Of a stretch of DNA of 64,000 bases, positions 41,829-50,169 are shown one piece after another; the stretch's first letter is position 1; every line of letters begins with the position of its first letter. Source of the DNA: Lederbergia citri (GTDB lineage: Bacteria; Bacillota; Bacilli; Bacillales; Bacillaceae_C); the NCBI RefSeq assembly GCF_018343625.1, contig NZ_JAGYPG010000001.1, positions 726,342-790,341 of the forward strand, in the 5' to 3' direction. Both the position numbers and the translations under genes were made by a program. The notes beneath the pieces were generated by a model that was not told the origin of the DNA, did not search any database, and saw only the letters and a list, made by a program, of their open reading frames with translations.

Positions 41829-42629
41829 TCAAAGTTCAAATTCCCAATCATCTTTAAGAATTAAATAGATAATGAGCAGCTTATCTTCTACTTCTTGAAT
41901 ATTTTCTTCCATTTCTAAGCCTAATTTAGGTAGTAATATCCCTGCAATTTGTTTGGTCAAATTCTCTTTTTCGCTTTTCGGCAATTGTAAAAAACGATTG
42001 GAATACGTTTGGATTAATTTCCAATCCTTCATATTTATTGATTTTAACGCCCACTCATCTATAACTAGGTCATTTTTTGATAAACCTCTAGCTTGAATTT
42101 CTTTTTCAATTGGTGAAAGTTTATTTTTTCGATTTGTCTTTCTTTCATGTACGACAATTGAACCTGCAACAAGGTCACCAATTCTCTTATGTTTTGAGTG
42201 GAAGAAAATCATCATAATTCCAAGAAAATATCCAGCCGGCAATGAATCAATGATTCTCAGGAGATTTCGTATAAAACTTGATAATAATGTGATACTATGG
42301 CCATTTTCTTGAATGACTCTAATACCCATCATTCTTTTTCCAGGGGTTGTCCCTCCTGAAAAGTATTCAAATGCAAAAAAATATCCCCAGTTTATAAAAA
42401 ATATGCCAATGATAATAATTGCTATAAGGTAGGAGTGCAAATCAAGAAAAAACAATAAATCTGGTTGTCCAATAGATATGATAAGGAAGATAATGACAAT
42501 GGCAATGTTAAAAGCCATTAAAATGAGTTGATCGATTATATATGCTGCGGTTCTGCTACCGAGACCTGCAATTTGAAACTGAAGTGATACATATTCAGGT
42601 GTTTTTATATTAATCCGGTCATCATTCAA
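41829..42629 (-). CDS. RDD-family membrane protein
   Basis: 266 residues, starting at TTG 42629 with GAGG upstream. The RDD signature is present: LGSRTAAYIIDQLIL with Arg and Asp near the N-terminus, then several membrane helices and GGTTPGKRMMGIRV with the conserved KR-MG. The C-terminal 120 residues are soluble and helical. RDD proteins form part of uncharacterised membrane systems and some export compatible ions. Its neighbours, a divergent SpoIIM-family gene and a MoxR/DUF58/DUF4129 operon, are often found together in Bacillales and look like one membrane-remodelling system. Confidence 0.85.
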   Translation of the reverse strand: MNDDRINIKTPEYVSLQFQIAGLGSRTAAYIIDQLILMAFNIAIVIIFLIISIGQPDLLFFLDLHSYLIAIIIIGIFFINWGYFFAFEYFSGGTTPGKRMMGIRVIQENGHSITLLSSFIRNLLRIIDSLPAGYFLGIMMIFFHSKHKRIGDLVAGSIVVHERKTNRKNKLSPIEKEIQARGLSKNDLVIDEWALKSINMKDWKLIQTYSNRFLQLPKSEKENLTKQIAGILLPKLGLEMEENIQEVEDKLLIIYLILKDDWEFEL

Positions 42630-42743
42630 AAGAAAAACCTCGTTTCGCTGTTAAATTCACAGAAGCTGTTTCTATTTTTTTTTGAAATTACTATAATAAG
42701 AGAATAGACTAAGATTTTAATTATAAATAGTGTAGGTGCTAGG

Positions 42744-43718
42744 ATGAATATTAAACAATTCATAAAACAACATCGTGACGAATGGAAACATCTTGAACAT
42801 CTTATCGGAGTTTTACAAAAGCGTAAAAATACATATACAGGTACAGATATTGACCAATTTAACAGACTTTACCAAAAGGCGGCGCAAAATCTTTCATATT
42901 GTCAAACCTATTTTCCAAATGAAGAAGTGACAAGTTATTTAAATGGACTCGTTTCAAAATCACATAATCTTTTATATAAAGATCAAATATCTAGTTTCAA
43001 ACAAATCCGTCATTTTTTCAGCACTACTTTTATTGGACTTTTATTAGAACAATGGAAAGCAATTACAATTGCTATGTTATTGTTCACTCTGGGTGCAATC
43101 GGGAGTTTTTTCTCAGTAATAAACGATCCTCTTCACTTGTATTCTATTCTTCCTGCAGACATCGCCCAAAATGTGGACCCCGAGCGACTGGGCAGCAGTG
43201 ATGGAGGAGTTAATTCCCCATTAATGTCAGCAAGCATTATGACGAATAATATTCAAGTCGCTATATTAGCATTTGCAGGTGGAGTAACATTTGGTTTGCT
43301 GACAGTATATGTATTAATCTATAACGGAATTATAATCGGAGCCCTCGCGGCGCTATTTTGGCAGTACGGAAAAACATATGATTTTTGGGCATATATCGTC
43401 CCTCATGGGATGATTGAACTTACCGCTATTTTCATTGCCGGCGGAGCGGGATTATTAATGGGCTATAAACTGTTTGTACCTGGTCATTATTCAAGAGGTT
43501 ATCATTTAAAATACCAAGCGAAACGATCCGTTCAGTTATTACTTGGCACAATCCCGTTATTCATTATCGCTGGAATCATTGAAGGGTTTATCACCCCAGC
43601 AGCGATACCGTTGGAAGCGAAATATGTCGTGGCTCTTATAACCGTTTTTGGTCTAATCCTTTATATGCTGATTGGAAAAATTCTTTTGAAACGGTCTCTC
43701 TCTAATGTATCGTATTAA
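42744..43718 (+). CDS. SpoIIM-family membrane protein
   Basis: 324 residues, ATG at 42744 after AGGTG. The first 100 residues are soluble and helical with a QFIKQHRDEWKHLEHL start. Then come five or six membrane segments (ITIAMLLFTLGAIGSFFSV, ILAFAGGVTFGLLTVYVLIYNG, PHGMIELTAIFIAGGAGLLMGY). The PHG-ELTAIFIAGG stretch is the SpoIIM signature. In B. subtilis, SpoIIM with SpoIID and SpoIIP drives septal peptidoglycan dissolution during engulfment; this longer relative is of the type that sits next to RDD and MoxR genes, so its job may be different. It is divergent from the RDD gene. Confidence 0.85.
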   Translation: MNIKQFIKQHRDEWKHLEHLIGVLQKRKNTYTGTDIDQFNRLYQKAAQNLSYCQTYFPNEEVTSYLNGLVSKSHNLLYKDQISSFKQIRHFFSTTFIGLLLEQWKAITIAMLLFTLGAIGSFFSVINDPLHLYSILPADIAQNVDPERLGSSDGGVNSPLMSASIMTNNIQVAILAFAGGVTFGLLTVYVLIYNGIIIGALAALFWQYGKTYDFWAYIVPHGMIELTAIFIAGGAGLLMGYKLFVPGHYSRGYHLKYQAKRSVQLLLGTIPLFIIAGIIEGFITPAAIPLEAKYVVALITVFGLILYMLIGKILLKRSLSNVSY

Positions 43719-43733
43719 TTCTGTAATTTGTTA

Positions 43734-43772
43734 GCGAATCTATAGCTGAAATGCTGATAGATTCGCTTTTTT
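43734..43772 (+). terminator. Rho-independent terminator of the SpoIIM-family gene
   Basis: GCGAATCTAT (43734-43743) pairs with ATAGATTCGC (43757-43766), followed by TTTTTT. Confidence 0.9.
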
Positions 43773-43800
43773 CTTATGTTTTATTATGCTTATAGCGGTT

Positions 43801-43935
43801 TTATTAGCTGATTTATGATTCTATTAGCCGATTTAAGATTCTATTAGCCGATTCGCAATCCTATTAGCCAATTTACGATTCTATTAGCCATTTTGGTAAT
43901 CCTATTAGCTGATTCACAAATTTTAATAGCCACTG
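43801..43935. repeat. 20-bp tandem repeat, about six and a half units
   Basis: Units begin CTATTAGCC-GATT- and are 20 bp long (43801, 43821, 43841, 43861, then 21 bp at 43881 and about 22 bp at 43902, with a partial unit at 43924). Consensus CTATTAGCCGATTTACGATT. Conservation decays toward the right end. It lies between the SpoIIM terminator and the end of the DUF58 gene. Confidence 0.9.
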
Positions 43936-44000
43936 GGATATTCTTTTGGGAATTTCAAGTTTTTATTCTACGTTCTCTCGTTGTTTTACAGTTTCAGCTC

Positions 44001-45359
44001 TTACAACAAATTCCGGTTCATAATATCGATATAATGAGAAACTGCGGCAGTTGCTAGATGCTCTTCTTTCGCCTCAATCATGACGAGGCCCTGTCTCTCC
44101 CACTTGATTTTTTCTTTCTTTTTAAAAAGCATTTGCTGCTGTGCGATGCTTTTGATCATGGCTTGTTGGACACTTTCCGGCTTTTCTTCTGTCCTCATCT
44201 GAAGTGTCACGTCCTCAATACCAACCATTAAAAATAAATGCCTTTGTCTTAATCGTTCTAAATAAAGAAGGGCGTGTTCTTCATACAGGAATGTTCGTAT
44301 ATCACTGAACAAAAGAAGCAGGCTTCGTTTCTTTTGCATTGCTTCTAAAAAAGAAAATACTGCTGCATAATTGGATTCTGCGGAATCAACCGTAACATTA
44401 TAGATGGAATGAAGAATTGTCTGTAAATGAGCCATACCTTTTGCTGGAGGAACAAACACTTTTACATCCTTTGCAAAAGCTAGAACCGAGACATAATCAC
44501 CATTTTGAAGTGCTGCAGCTGCCACTAAATGCGCAGCCTCCAATGCCTTTTCTAGGCGGTTCCCTTTCGACAATTCAGCTCCCATCATTCTACCGCAATC
44601 TATCAGAATCGTAATATATTTTCCGTGTTCAGGTTCATACTCATTCGTCATAACTTGACGCAGCTTTGCTGTTTGTCTCCAGTTAATTTTTCGAGGGTCG
44701 TCCCCAACGACATAGTTTCTGATTTGAGAAAAGTCGCCAATTCCTGTTTGATGCCTACGAATTTTATTTCCTTCAAACAGCAAATACTTCTGAGCATTTT
44801 CTAAAAATTGTTTTGTCTCAGTTAGATCAGGAATTACTTTAATTTTGTTTGTCAAATCAATTGTCATTTGTTTTTTCCATAATCCTAACTTACTGGAATA
44901 ACGAAAATACAGCATTGTTATTTCGTATTCTCCTCGTACAGAAGCTTTTGTTTCATATTCCAATGTTGAGGTTATCAGCTGATCAACTCTCCCGTTCATC
45001 GGAAATGTGCTCTGGAAACTTTGCGGTATCCCGTCTATCAAAGTAAATGACAAGGAGTACGTTGACATATTTGTTACATCGATTTGTACCTTATAAGATA
45101 GATTTCTTTCCATTTCATCTGGAATATGTCGTTTAAAATGTAAATCCTTTTTCTTGGGAGAAAAAAATAAATCAACCAAACTAACTAAAAACAAGACTAC
45201 ATTCATAAAAATGAATGCCCACCATGAAAGATTTCCGAAGCTCAATACTAAGAGAACTAACGAAAGAATGATGAATATAGAAATTAAGCGTCTAGAAGGT
45301 AATATTCCTCTACCTTGGAACAGGAACCGATCCCACAAGTTCTTCAATGATTTGGTCAA
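44001..45359 (-). CDS. DUF58/vWA-type membrane protein (YeaD-like)
   Basis: 452 residues, starting at TTG 45359 with GGAGG 9 bases upstream inside the MoxR gene. Two membrane segments lie at residues about 20-60 (LISIFIILSLVLLVLSF and the following). The DUF58 signature is GDFSQIRNYVVGDDPRKINWRQTAKLR, followed by a von Willebrand A-like region with IDCGRMMG and LLLFSDIR (the DUF58 domain works with a MoxR ATPase as its partner). The role is probably assembly or activation of a metal-dependent membrane or periplasmic protein. It overlaps the MoxR gene by 50 bases and is the last gene of the operon. Confidence 0.88.
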   Translation of the reverse strand: MTKSLKNLWDRFLFQGRGILPSRRLISIFIILSLVLLVLSFGNLSWWAFIFMNVVLFLVSLVDLFFSPKKKDLHFKRHIPDEMERNLSYKVQIDVTNMSTYSLSFTLIDGIPQSFQSTFPMNGRVDQLITSTLEYETKASVRGEYEITMLYFRYSSKLGLWKKQMTIDLTNKIKVIPDLTETKQFLENAQKYLLFEGNKIRRHQTGIGDFSQIRNYVVGDDPRKINWRQTAKLRQVMTNEYEPEHGKYITILIDCGRMMGAELSKGNRLEKALEAAHLVAAAALQNGDYVSVLAFAKDVKVFVPPAKGMAHLQTILHSIYNVTVDSAESNYAAVFSFLEAMQKKRSLLLLFSDIRTFLYEEHALLYLERLRQRHLFLMVGIEDVTLQMRTEEKPESVQQAMIKSIAQQQMLFKKKEKIKWERQGLVMIEAKEEHLATAAVSHYIDIMNRNLL

Positions 45360-46239
45360 CTGACGCTCCCTCCAATTCTATATGTGGAGATAGTTGTATA
45401 CGGTGTCGCAATGAGGGCTTAGAGACCATTTTAACGTCATCTGGGGTTATATAATCCCTTCCGGATAAATAAGCCCATGATTGGGCTGCTCTACCAATAG
45501 AAATTGCTGCCCTTGTACTCGCTCCAAAGCGGATTGAATCAATCTCGCGTGTTTTTCTTACTATTTTCATAATATAATCCATTACATTCTCTCCGACTGT
45601 TACGCGAGAGATTTCCTCTTTTATAGCTAAAAATTCGTCCATATTCATGACGGGAGATAATGGAATCGTGTAGCTTTTATTTTCGATAACTTGATGTAAT
45701 ACATTTTTCTCATCTTCAAAACTAGGAAAATCAATGTAGAGTTTAAAGAGGAAACGATCTTGCTGCGCTTCAGGCAACGGGTATGTTCCTTCAAATTCAA
45801 TCGGATTTTGAGTTGCCACAACGAAAAAAACCTCTGACAAGGGGTACGTTTTTCCTTGAATTGTTACTTGCTTCTCTTCCATTGCTTCTAAAAGTGCTGC
45901 TTGTGTTTTAGCAGGAGTTCGGTTAATTTCATCAGCCAAAAGAATATTTGTGAAAACGGGCCCTTTTATCGTTTCAAAATTACTGTCTTTCATATTGTAA
46001 ATAGTACTTCCAGTAATATCACTAGGCAATAGATCTGGTGTAAATTGAATTCGATTGAAGTTTCCACCCAAAAGTCCGGCAAGGCTTCTTACCATTTGTG
46101 TTTTTCCTGTTCCAGGAACTCCTTCTAATAGGACATGACCACCAGCCAATATAGCTGATAGTAATAGTTTTATATTTAAGCTTTGTCCTAATATTCTTTC
46201 TTCATATTTTTCTATTAAGGTTTGTAATTCTTTTTTCAT
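45310..46239 (-). CDS. MoxR-family AAA+ ATPase (YeaC-like)
   Basis: 309 residues from ATG 46239, which overlaps the TGA of the DUF4350 gene (ATGA); the frame extends to 46284. Walker A is LEGVPGTGKTQMVR, Walker B is ILLADEINRTPAK, sensor 1 has FVVATQNP and the arginine-finger region follows with GTYPLPEAQQDRFLF. MoxR ATPases act as chaperones that insert cofactors or assemble protein complexes together with a vWA or DUF58 partner. The adjacent DUF58 gene is that partner. The overlapping stop-start codons with the gene upstream and the 50-base overlap downstream indicate strict co-translation. Confidence 0.92.
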   Translation of the reverse strand: MKKELQTLIEKYEERILGQSLNIKLLLSAILAGGHVLLEGVPGTGKTQMVRSLAGLLGGNFNRIQFTPDLLPSDITGSTIYNMKDSNFETIKGPVFTNILLADEINRTPAKTQAALLEAMEEKQVTIQGKTYPLSEVFFVVATQNPIEFEGTYPLPEAQQDRFLFKLYIDFPSFEDEKNVLHQVIENKSYTIPLSPVMNMDEFLAIKEEISRVTVGENVMDYIMKIVRKTREIDSIRFGASTRAAISIGRAAQSWAYLSGRDYITPDDVKMVSKPSLRHRIQLSPHIELEGASVDQIIEELVGSVPVPR

Positions 46240-47360
46240 CTCCTGACAACCTCTTCCCTTAGTCGATCTAATCTTTTTGACCATTGTAAGTATTCTTGCT
46301 TACTTAATTTTTCATTTTGTAAAACCGAACCAATATCATTCAAAGTTTGCACATCTGTTAAATTGATTCTTTTACGTTGAAACAAGTCTTTCATTTCAAA
46401 CCATTCAACTGTGGAAGGAATCCCGTAGCGTTCTTGTATTAATTGCTTTACAAAGTCAGACTGTATGTTTAAAGATTCCCCAAATTTTTTGCCTCTTAAA
46501 TACCAAGCAGCCAACGCTCTAATCCCCTCATCGCTAAAGCGAACAGTTTCTTCTCTTGGAATGAATATCGGACCAAACCTTTTCCCTTTTGCCCATAAGA
46601 ACAATATGGCAATTACTAGGATTTGAAACAATAATATCAAAAACCACTTTGGATACACTGTCCATACCGTAGAAGCATTTTCTCCCATATGAACATATTC
46701 ATCAAAGAGAATAGTAGTTGGTTTTTCCTCATTAATTAAAGAAAGAATAAGTGGAATATGATCACTTGTTAAAATTTGGCCGTTTGTCAGCCACTCTGGT
46801 GCAATGGAAACAATTAAATGACCATCACCATAAGTGCGTTTTAAGGCAATAGCCCCTTCTGTATCTTGTAATAAAACTTTATCTTGTTTTTTTGTTTGCA
46901 GCCGTATTGTAGAATTTACTTCTCCTCTATATGTAATTCCGTTTTGATCCGTTATTTTTAGTTTCTTATTTGAAAGATTCTTTTCCACGATGTCTGATTT
47001 TAGTTCAAAAAAGCCATCTGGCTTCTCACTGATTAATAGAATCGTATTTCCGGCATTCATAAAATTTTTATATTCATTTATTTCGTCTGAAGTCGGCATG
47101 AAAAATGGTTCTATTATAATAAGAAGTTGATTTCCCTTATCATGATTTAATAATTTCGGAGTATGTTTCCATCTCTTTACCGTGTCATAATGATTATGTA
47201 AATACGTATATAAAGCCTTTATTCCTGTAGATGCAGGAGAATCTGATACATAATTTGGATAACTCTTCGGCTTTTGTGAAAACAGAAGAAAGCTTGCCAG
47301 TACAAAAATGATTAAAAGGATTATGAGCCAAATCCACGTCTTTATTTTACTTTGCAGCAT
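46236..47360 (-). CDS. DUF4350-domain membrane protein
   Basis: 374 residues. A membrane segment lies at about residues 10-27 and another at 230-250 (FLILLFQILVIAILFLWA), with an outside domain of about 200 residues between. The extracytoplasmic part starts with YVSDSPASTGIKALYTYL and has LLIIIEP and LLISEKPDG, the DUF4350 pattern, a Rossmann-like GATase-fold domain. The 100-residue C-terminus is cytoplasmic and charged. Function unknown, but the gene is almost always beside MoxR, DUF58 and DUF4129 genes. It overlaps both neighbours (47347-47360 with DUF4129 and 46236-46239 with MoxR). Confidence 0.85.
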   Translation of the reverse strand: MLQSKIKTWIWLIILLIIFVLASFLLFSQKPKSYPNYVSDSPASTGIKALYTYLHNHYDTVKRWKHTPKLLNHDKGNQLLIIIEPFFMPTSDEINEYKNFMNAGNTILLISEKPDGFFELKSDIVEKNLSNKKLKITDQNGITYRGEVNSTIRLQTKKQDKVLLQDTEGAIALKRTYGDGHLIVSIAPEWLTNGQILTSDHIPLILSLINEEKPTTILFDEYVHMGENASTVWTVYPKWFLILLFQILVIAILFLWAKGKRFGPIFIPREETVRFSDEGIRALAAWYLRGKKFGESLNIQSDFVKQLIQERYGIPSTVEWFEMKDLFQRKRINLTDVQTLNDIGSVLQNEKLSKQEYLQWSKRLDRLREEVVRR

Positions 47361-48000
47361 TATTTGGCCCCTCCTCTATTTTTCTAAGCCATTCCAATAC
47401 TTGTAATTTGTATTGCAAATATTCTTCTTTAGTGACAATCCTCTCACCATATGTAACTTCATCGAATAACAGTGCAATATTAAAAAATCGCTCGGCCCAT
47501 TCCTTGTTTACTTTTTGAAGTTCATCGTAATATTCCCAATTTGTTTTCCATATTCTTGCCATAAGCCATTCTTTCTCATGGAAGTATAAAAGTAAGGCGA
47601 GGAAGAGATGACGTGTTGATAATGAATACTCTTTTAATGAGCTTAGTCTGTCGGCCTCATTTAAGTGAGTTTGATATGTCCATTCCATTTCTTTCATAGA
47701 TGTAAAAGGTTTATTATCCCAATATTTGCGTTTCCGTAATTGCACCCGAACGAGTAGCAGCGTCAATACTACAATCATGGCTAGAACAGCAATAATAATA
47801 GCAATAAGAACCGGACCAGCTGCCGCGTGACTGGCCGATTCTAATGAAGGGAATAATTTCTCCAATTGATTCGCAATCCATTCTTTTGCTCGTTCCCACC
47901 ATATTGTAAAAATACTTTTAGATTCGTTCGCATACATTTGATATTCTTTTCCATCCAAAATGCTACGAATCTCTTCTTTTGCCTTATCTAGATTTTTCAT
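47347..48000 (-). CDS. DUF4129-domain membrane protein
   Basis: 217 residues, ATG at 48000 after TTAGGTGAT. One long membrane segment is at residues about 62-90 (AGPVLIAIIIAVLAMIVVLTLLLV). The preceding 60 residues face out and the C-terminal 120 residues contain the DUF4129 domain (ADRLSSLKEYSLSTRHLFLALL), which is related to the C-terminal segment of transglutaminase-like membrane proteins. It is a partner of the MoxR/DUF58 system by context. It overlaps the next gene by 14 bases. Confidence 0.85.
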   Translation of the reverse strand: MKNLDKAKEEIRSILDGKEYQMYANESKSIFTIWWERAKEWIANQLEKLFPSLESASHAAAGPVLIAIIIAVLAMIVVLTLLLVRVQLRKRKYWDNKPFTSMKEMEWTYQTHLNEADRLSSLKEYSLSTRHLFLALLLYFHEKEWLMARIWKTNWEYYDELQKVNKEWAERFFNIALLFDEVTYGERIVTKEEYLQYKLQVLEWLRKIEEGPNNAAK

Positions 48001-48018
48001 TATTTATCACCTAACGAT

Positions 48019-48933
48019 TTACGACTGCACCGCATTATAGTCTTCAATCATTTCCTTTAAATCGTCCGCATCATGTCTTGTTTTTGCATCAAGATACATA
48101 ACAGAATAACCAACTGAAAAAATCATTGTAGTAAACAAACTTACAACACTTGAAATAATCGATAACAATACACTATTTCCTAGAAATATGCCAAAAGACA
48201 CTTCAACAGCATAACTAATACTAGAAACAATCAATGAAAATACGAGATATAATCCAAATAATGCCCAAGTTCTATTTTTTGTAAGTTTCCAGCTTCTTGA
48301 AAAACCAATAGCTTCACCATCAAGAACAACAGAGCCGAAATAAAAACCCCATTTTGTCAACAATAATCCTATTCCTATTAAAAAACTAATAAATAAAAGA
48401 ACTGCTATAAGGATTCCTGCAACTGGATTTACGAGTGCGCCTACAAATCCTACGAGCACGACAATGATTATTGGAATAAAAACTAGACCTATTACTAGAA
48501 GTACAAAAAGAATACTGCTGCCAAGGATAGGACCGTATCTTGAAAATCCTTCTTTTATAACTGAACCAACTGTATACTCTTCGTTTTTTCTCATATGATT
48601 AATGGCAATGAGAATTGCCGCTCCAGCAACTGGAAATAAAAAAATACTTAAAAATGAAACAGCAATAATTCCTAAATCTGCACCTAAACTAGTACTCCCA
48701 GTTTCTTCGAAGCTTGAGAGTATTTGTTCATACCATACATTACCTGTCCCAAGCTCTCTAAAAAAACTTACTCCGGACATAAGCTGGATAATAATTTGCA
48801 ACAAATAAATGGGTCCCATAAAAATTAGATTAATTAGTAAAAAATCAGAAAACTTATATTTGCTTAATTTGAATGTGAGATCTAATATCTCTCCGAATCC
48901 TTTCGGACGGTTAAATTTAATATCCAAGTACAA
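48019..48933 (-). CDS. Polytopic membrane protein, first gene of the MoxR operon
   Basis: 304 residues, starting at TTG 48933 after AGGGGG. Six or so membrane segments are visible, with small-residue-rich stretches (IIVVLVGFVGALVNPVAGILIAVLLFISFLI in parts). The N-terminus (FNRPKGFGEILDLTFKLSKYKF) and the middle (NHMRKNEEYTVGSVIKEGF) are like membrane-domain proteins of the glycerophosphodiesterase/DUF975 type. No catalytic residues recognised. It is 19 bases ahead of the DUF4129 gene and heads the five-gene operon 48933-44001. Confidence 0.7.
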   Translation of the reverse strand: MYLDIKFNRPKGFGEILDLTFKLSKYKFSDFLLINLIFMGPIYLLQIIIQLMSGVSFFRELGTGNVWYEQILSSFEETGSTSLGADLGIIAVSFLSIFLFPVAGAAILIAINHMRKNEEYTVGSVIKEGFSRYGPILGSSILFVLLVIGLVFIPIIIVVLVGFVGALVNPVAGILIAVLLFISFLIGIGLLLTKWGFYFGSVVLDGEAIGFSRSWKLTKNRTWALFGLYLVFSLIVSSISYAVEVSFGIFLGNSVLLSIISSVVSLFTTMIFSVGYSVMYLDAKTRHDADDLKEMIEDYNAVQS

Positions 48934-49023
48934 TTTCCCCCTATTAATTTATAAATCACTCATAACGCCTATTTTATCATTATTTTGAAATAATTTGCTT
49001 ATAAAATATTTTTTAAAAAAGAA

Positions 49024-49057
49024 AAAAGGCAATATCCAATTCATAATCGGAATTGCC
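49024..49057 (-). terminator. Terminator of msrAB
   Basis: GGCAAT (49028-49033) pairs with ATTGCC (49052-49057) and the stem extends with gaps through CC/GG. The minus strand then reads TTTTTTC. It lies 5 bases after the msrAB stop. Confidence 0.75.
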
Positions 49058-49061
49058 TGCA

Positions 49062-50147
49062 TTATTTTACCTCTTCTATGAAGTCCCCGTAGCCTTCTTT
49101 TACCATGTCTTCTATCGGTATGAATCGAAGTGAAGCACTATTAACACAATACCTGAGCCCACCTTCTTCAATCGGACCATCATCAAAAACATGGCCTAGA
49201 TGAATATCACCTACACGACTTCGTATTTCAGTACGGTTCATTTTGAAGCTTGTATCCTCTTCGTATTTTACCACTTTATGGGAGATGGGTTTAGTGAAAC
49301 TTGGCCAACCACAATCAGAGTCATATTTATCTCGGCTTGAAAAAAGGGGCTCCCCTGTTACGATATCAACATAGATGCCGGGCTCATAAAAATCCCAATA
49401 TTCATTGTGATAGGCGGGTTCTGTCCCATCGAGCATAGCAACTTCATATTGTTCTTGCGAAAGATTCTTCTTAATGTCCTCATCACTAGGTTTTAAATAA
49501 CTTTGAGCTTCATCATCATCTTCATCCAAAATACTTAAATCAATATGGCAATATCCATTTGGATTTTTTTCTAAATAGTCTTGATGATAATCCTCTGCTA
49601 AGAAAAAGTTATTTATCGGTAATACTTCGGTTACAATTTTTTCATTGTATTTTTCTTGTTCATGTTTAATATAGGCTTTAATAATAGCTTCATCACTTTT
49701 ATCTTCAAAATAAATGCCACTACGATATTGAATCCCTTTATCATTTCCTTGCTGATTTATGCTTGTCGGGTCAACTACCTTGAAGAAATAGGTCAGAAGT
49801 TCGTTTAAGGATACTCTTTTAGGGTCGTACTCAACATGGACAGTTTCAGCGAATTCACGATCTCCTTTGATAACATCTTCATATGTGGGTGTTGTCCCTT
49901 TGCCGTTCGCGTATCCAGACGTCGCATTTTTCACACCTAATATTCGAGCAAAATATGCTTCTACACCCCAAAAACATCCACCAGCAAAATAGATTGAATT
50001 TAGTTCACTAGTCGAATAATCGATATTTTCATTAGGGTTATATGGCAATGCACTATTTCCGCTGGCCAACTGGGAGTTAATTTGTGTACAAGCAGTTAAA
50101 AAGAAGATAAGAAGACATATAGGTATACAATAAATAAGCCGCTTCAT
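49062..50147 (-). CDS. msrAB: Peptide methionine sulfoxide reductase MsrA/MsrB fusion, lipoprotein
   Basis: 361 residues from ATG 50147, after GGGGGAG; the frame extends to 50162. A lipobox LTAC (Cys20) follows a hydrophobic segment, so the protein is anchored outside the membrane. MsrA lies at residues about 48-200, with catalytic Cys58 in GGCFWG and the GYANGKGTTPTYEDV segment. MsrB follows at about 225-355 with SDCGWPSF, GHVFDDGP and RYCVNS (Cys near 334). The fused enzyme reduces both S and R methionine sulfoxide in exported proteins using thiols. Fusions of this order occur in Gram-positive and pathogenic bacteria; it probably protects surface proteins from oxidative damage. Confidence 0.92.
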   Translation of the reverse strand: MKRLIYCIPICLLIFFLTACTQINSQLASGNSALPYNPNENIDYSTSELNSIYFAGGCFWGVEAYFARILGVKNATSGYANGKGTTPTYEDVIKGDREFAETVHVEYDPKRVSLNELLTYFFKVVDPTSINQQGNDKGIQYRSGIYFEDKSDEAIIKAYIKHEQEKYNEKIVTEVLPINNFFLAEDYHQDYLEKNPNGYCHIDLSILDEDDDEAQSYLKPSDEDIKKNLSQEQYEVAMLDGTEPAYHNEYWDFYEPGIYVDIVTGEPLFSSRDKYDSDCGWPSFTKPISHKVVKYEEDTSFKMNRTEIRSRVGDIHLGHVFDDGPIEEGGLRYCVNSASLRFIPIEDMVKEGYGDFIEEVK

Positions 50148-50169
50148 TCTAACTCCCCCCAAAAAAACT

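Noticed and set aside
43801..43935. CRISPR-like array
   Set aside because: Repeats are contiguous 20-mers with no spacers and no cas genes are nearby, so it is a simple tandem repeat.
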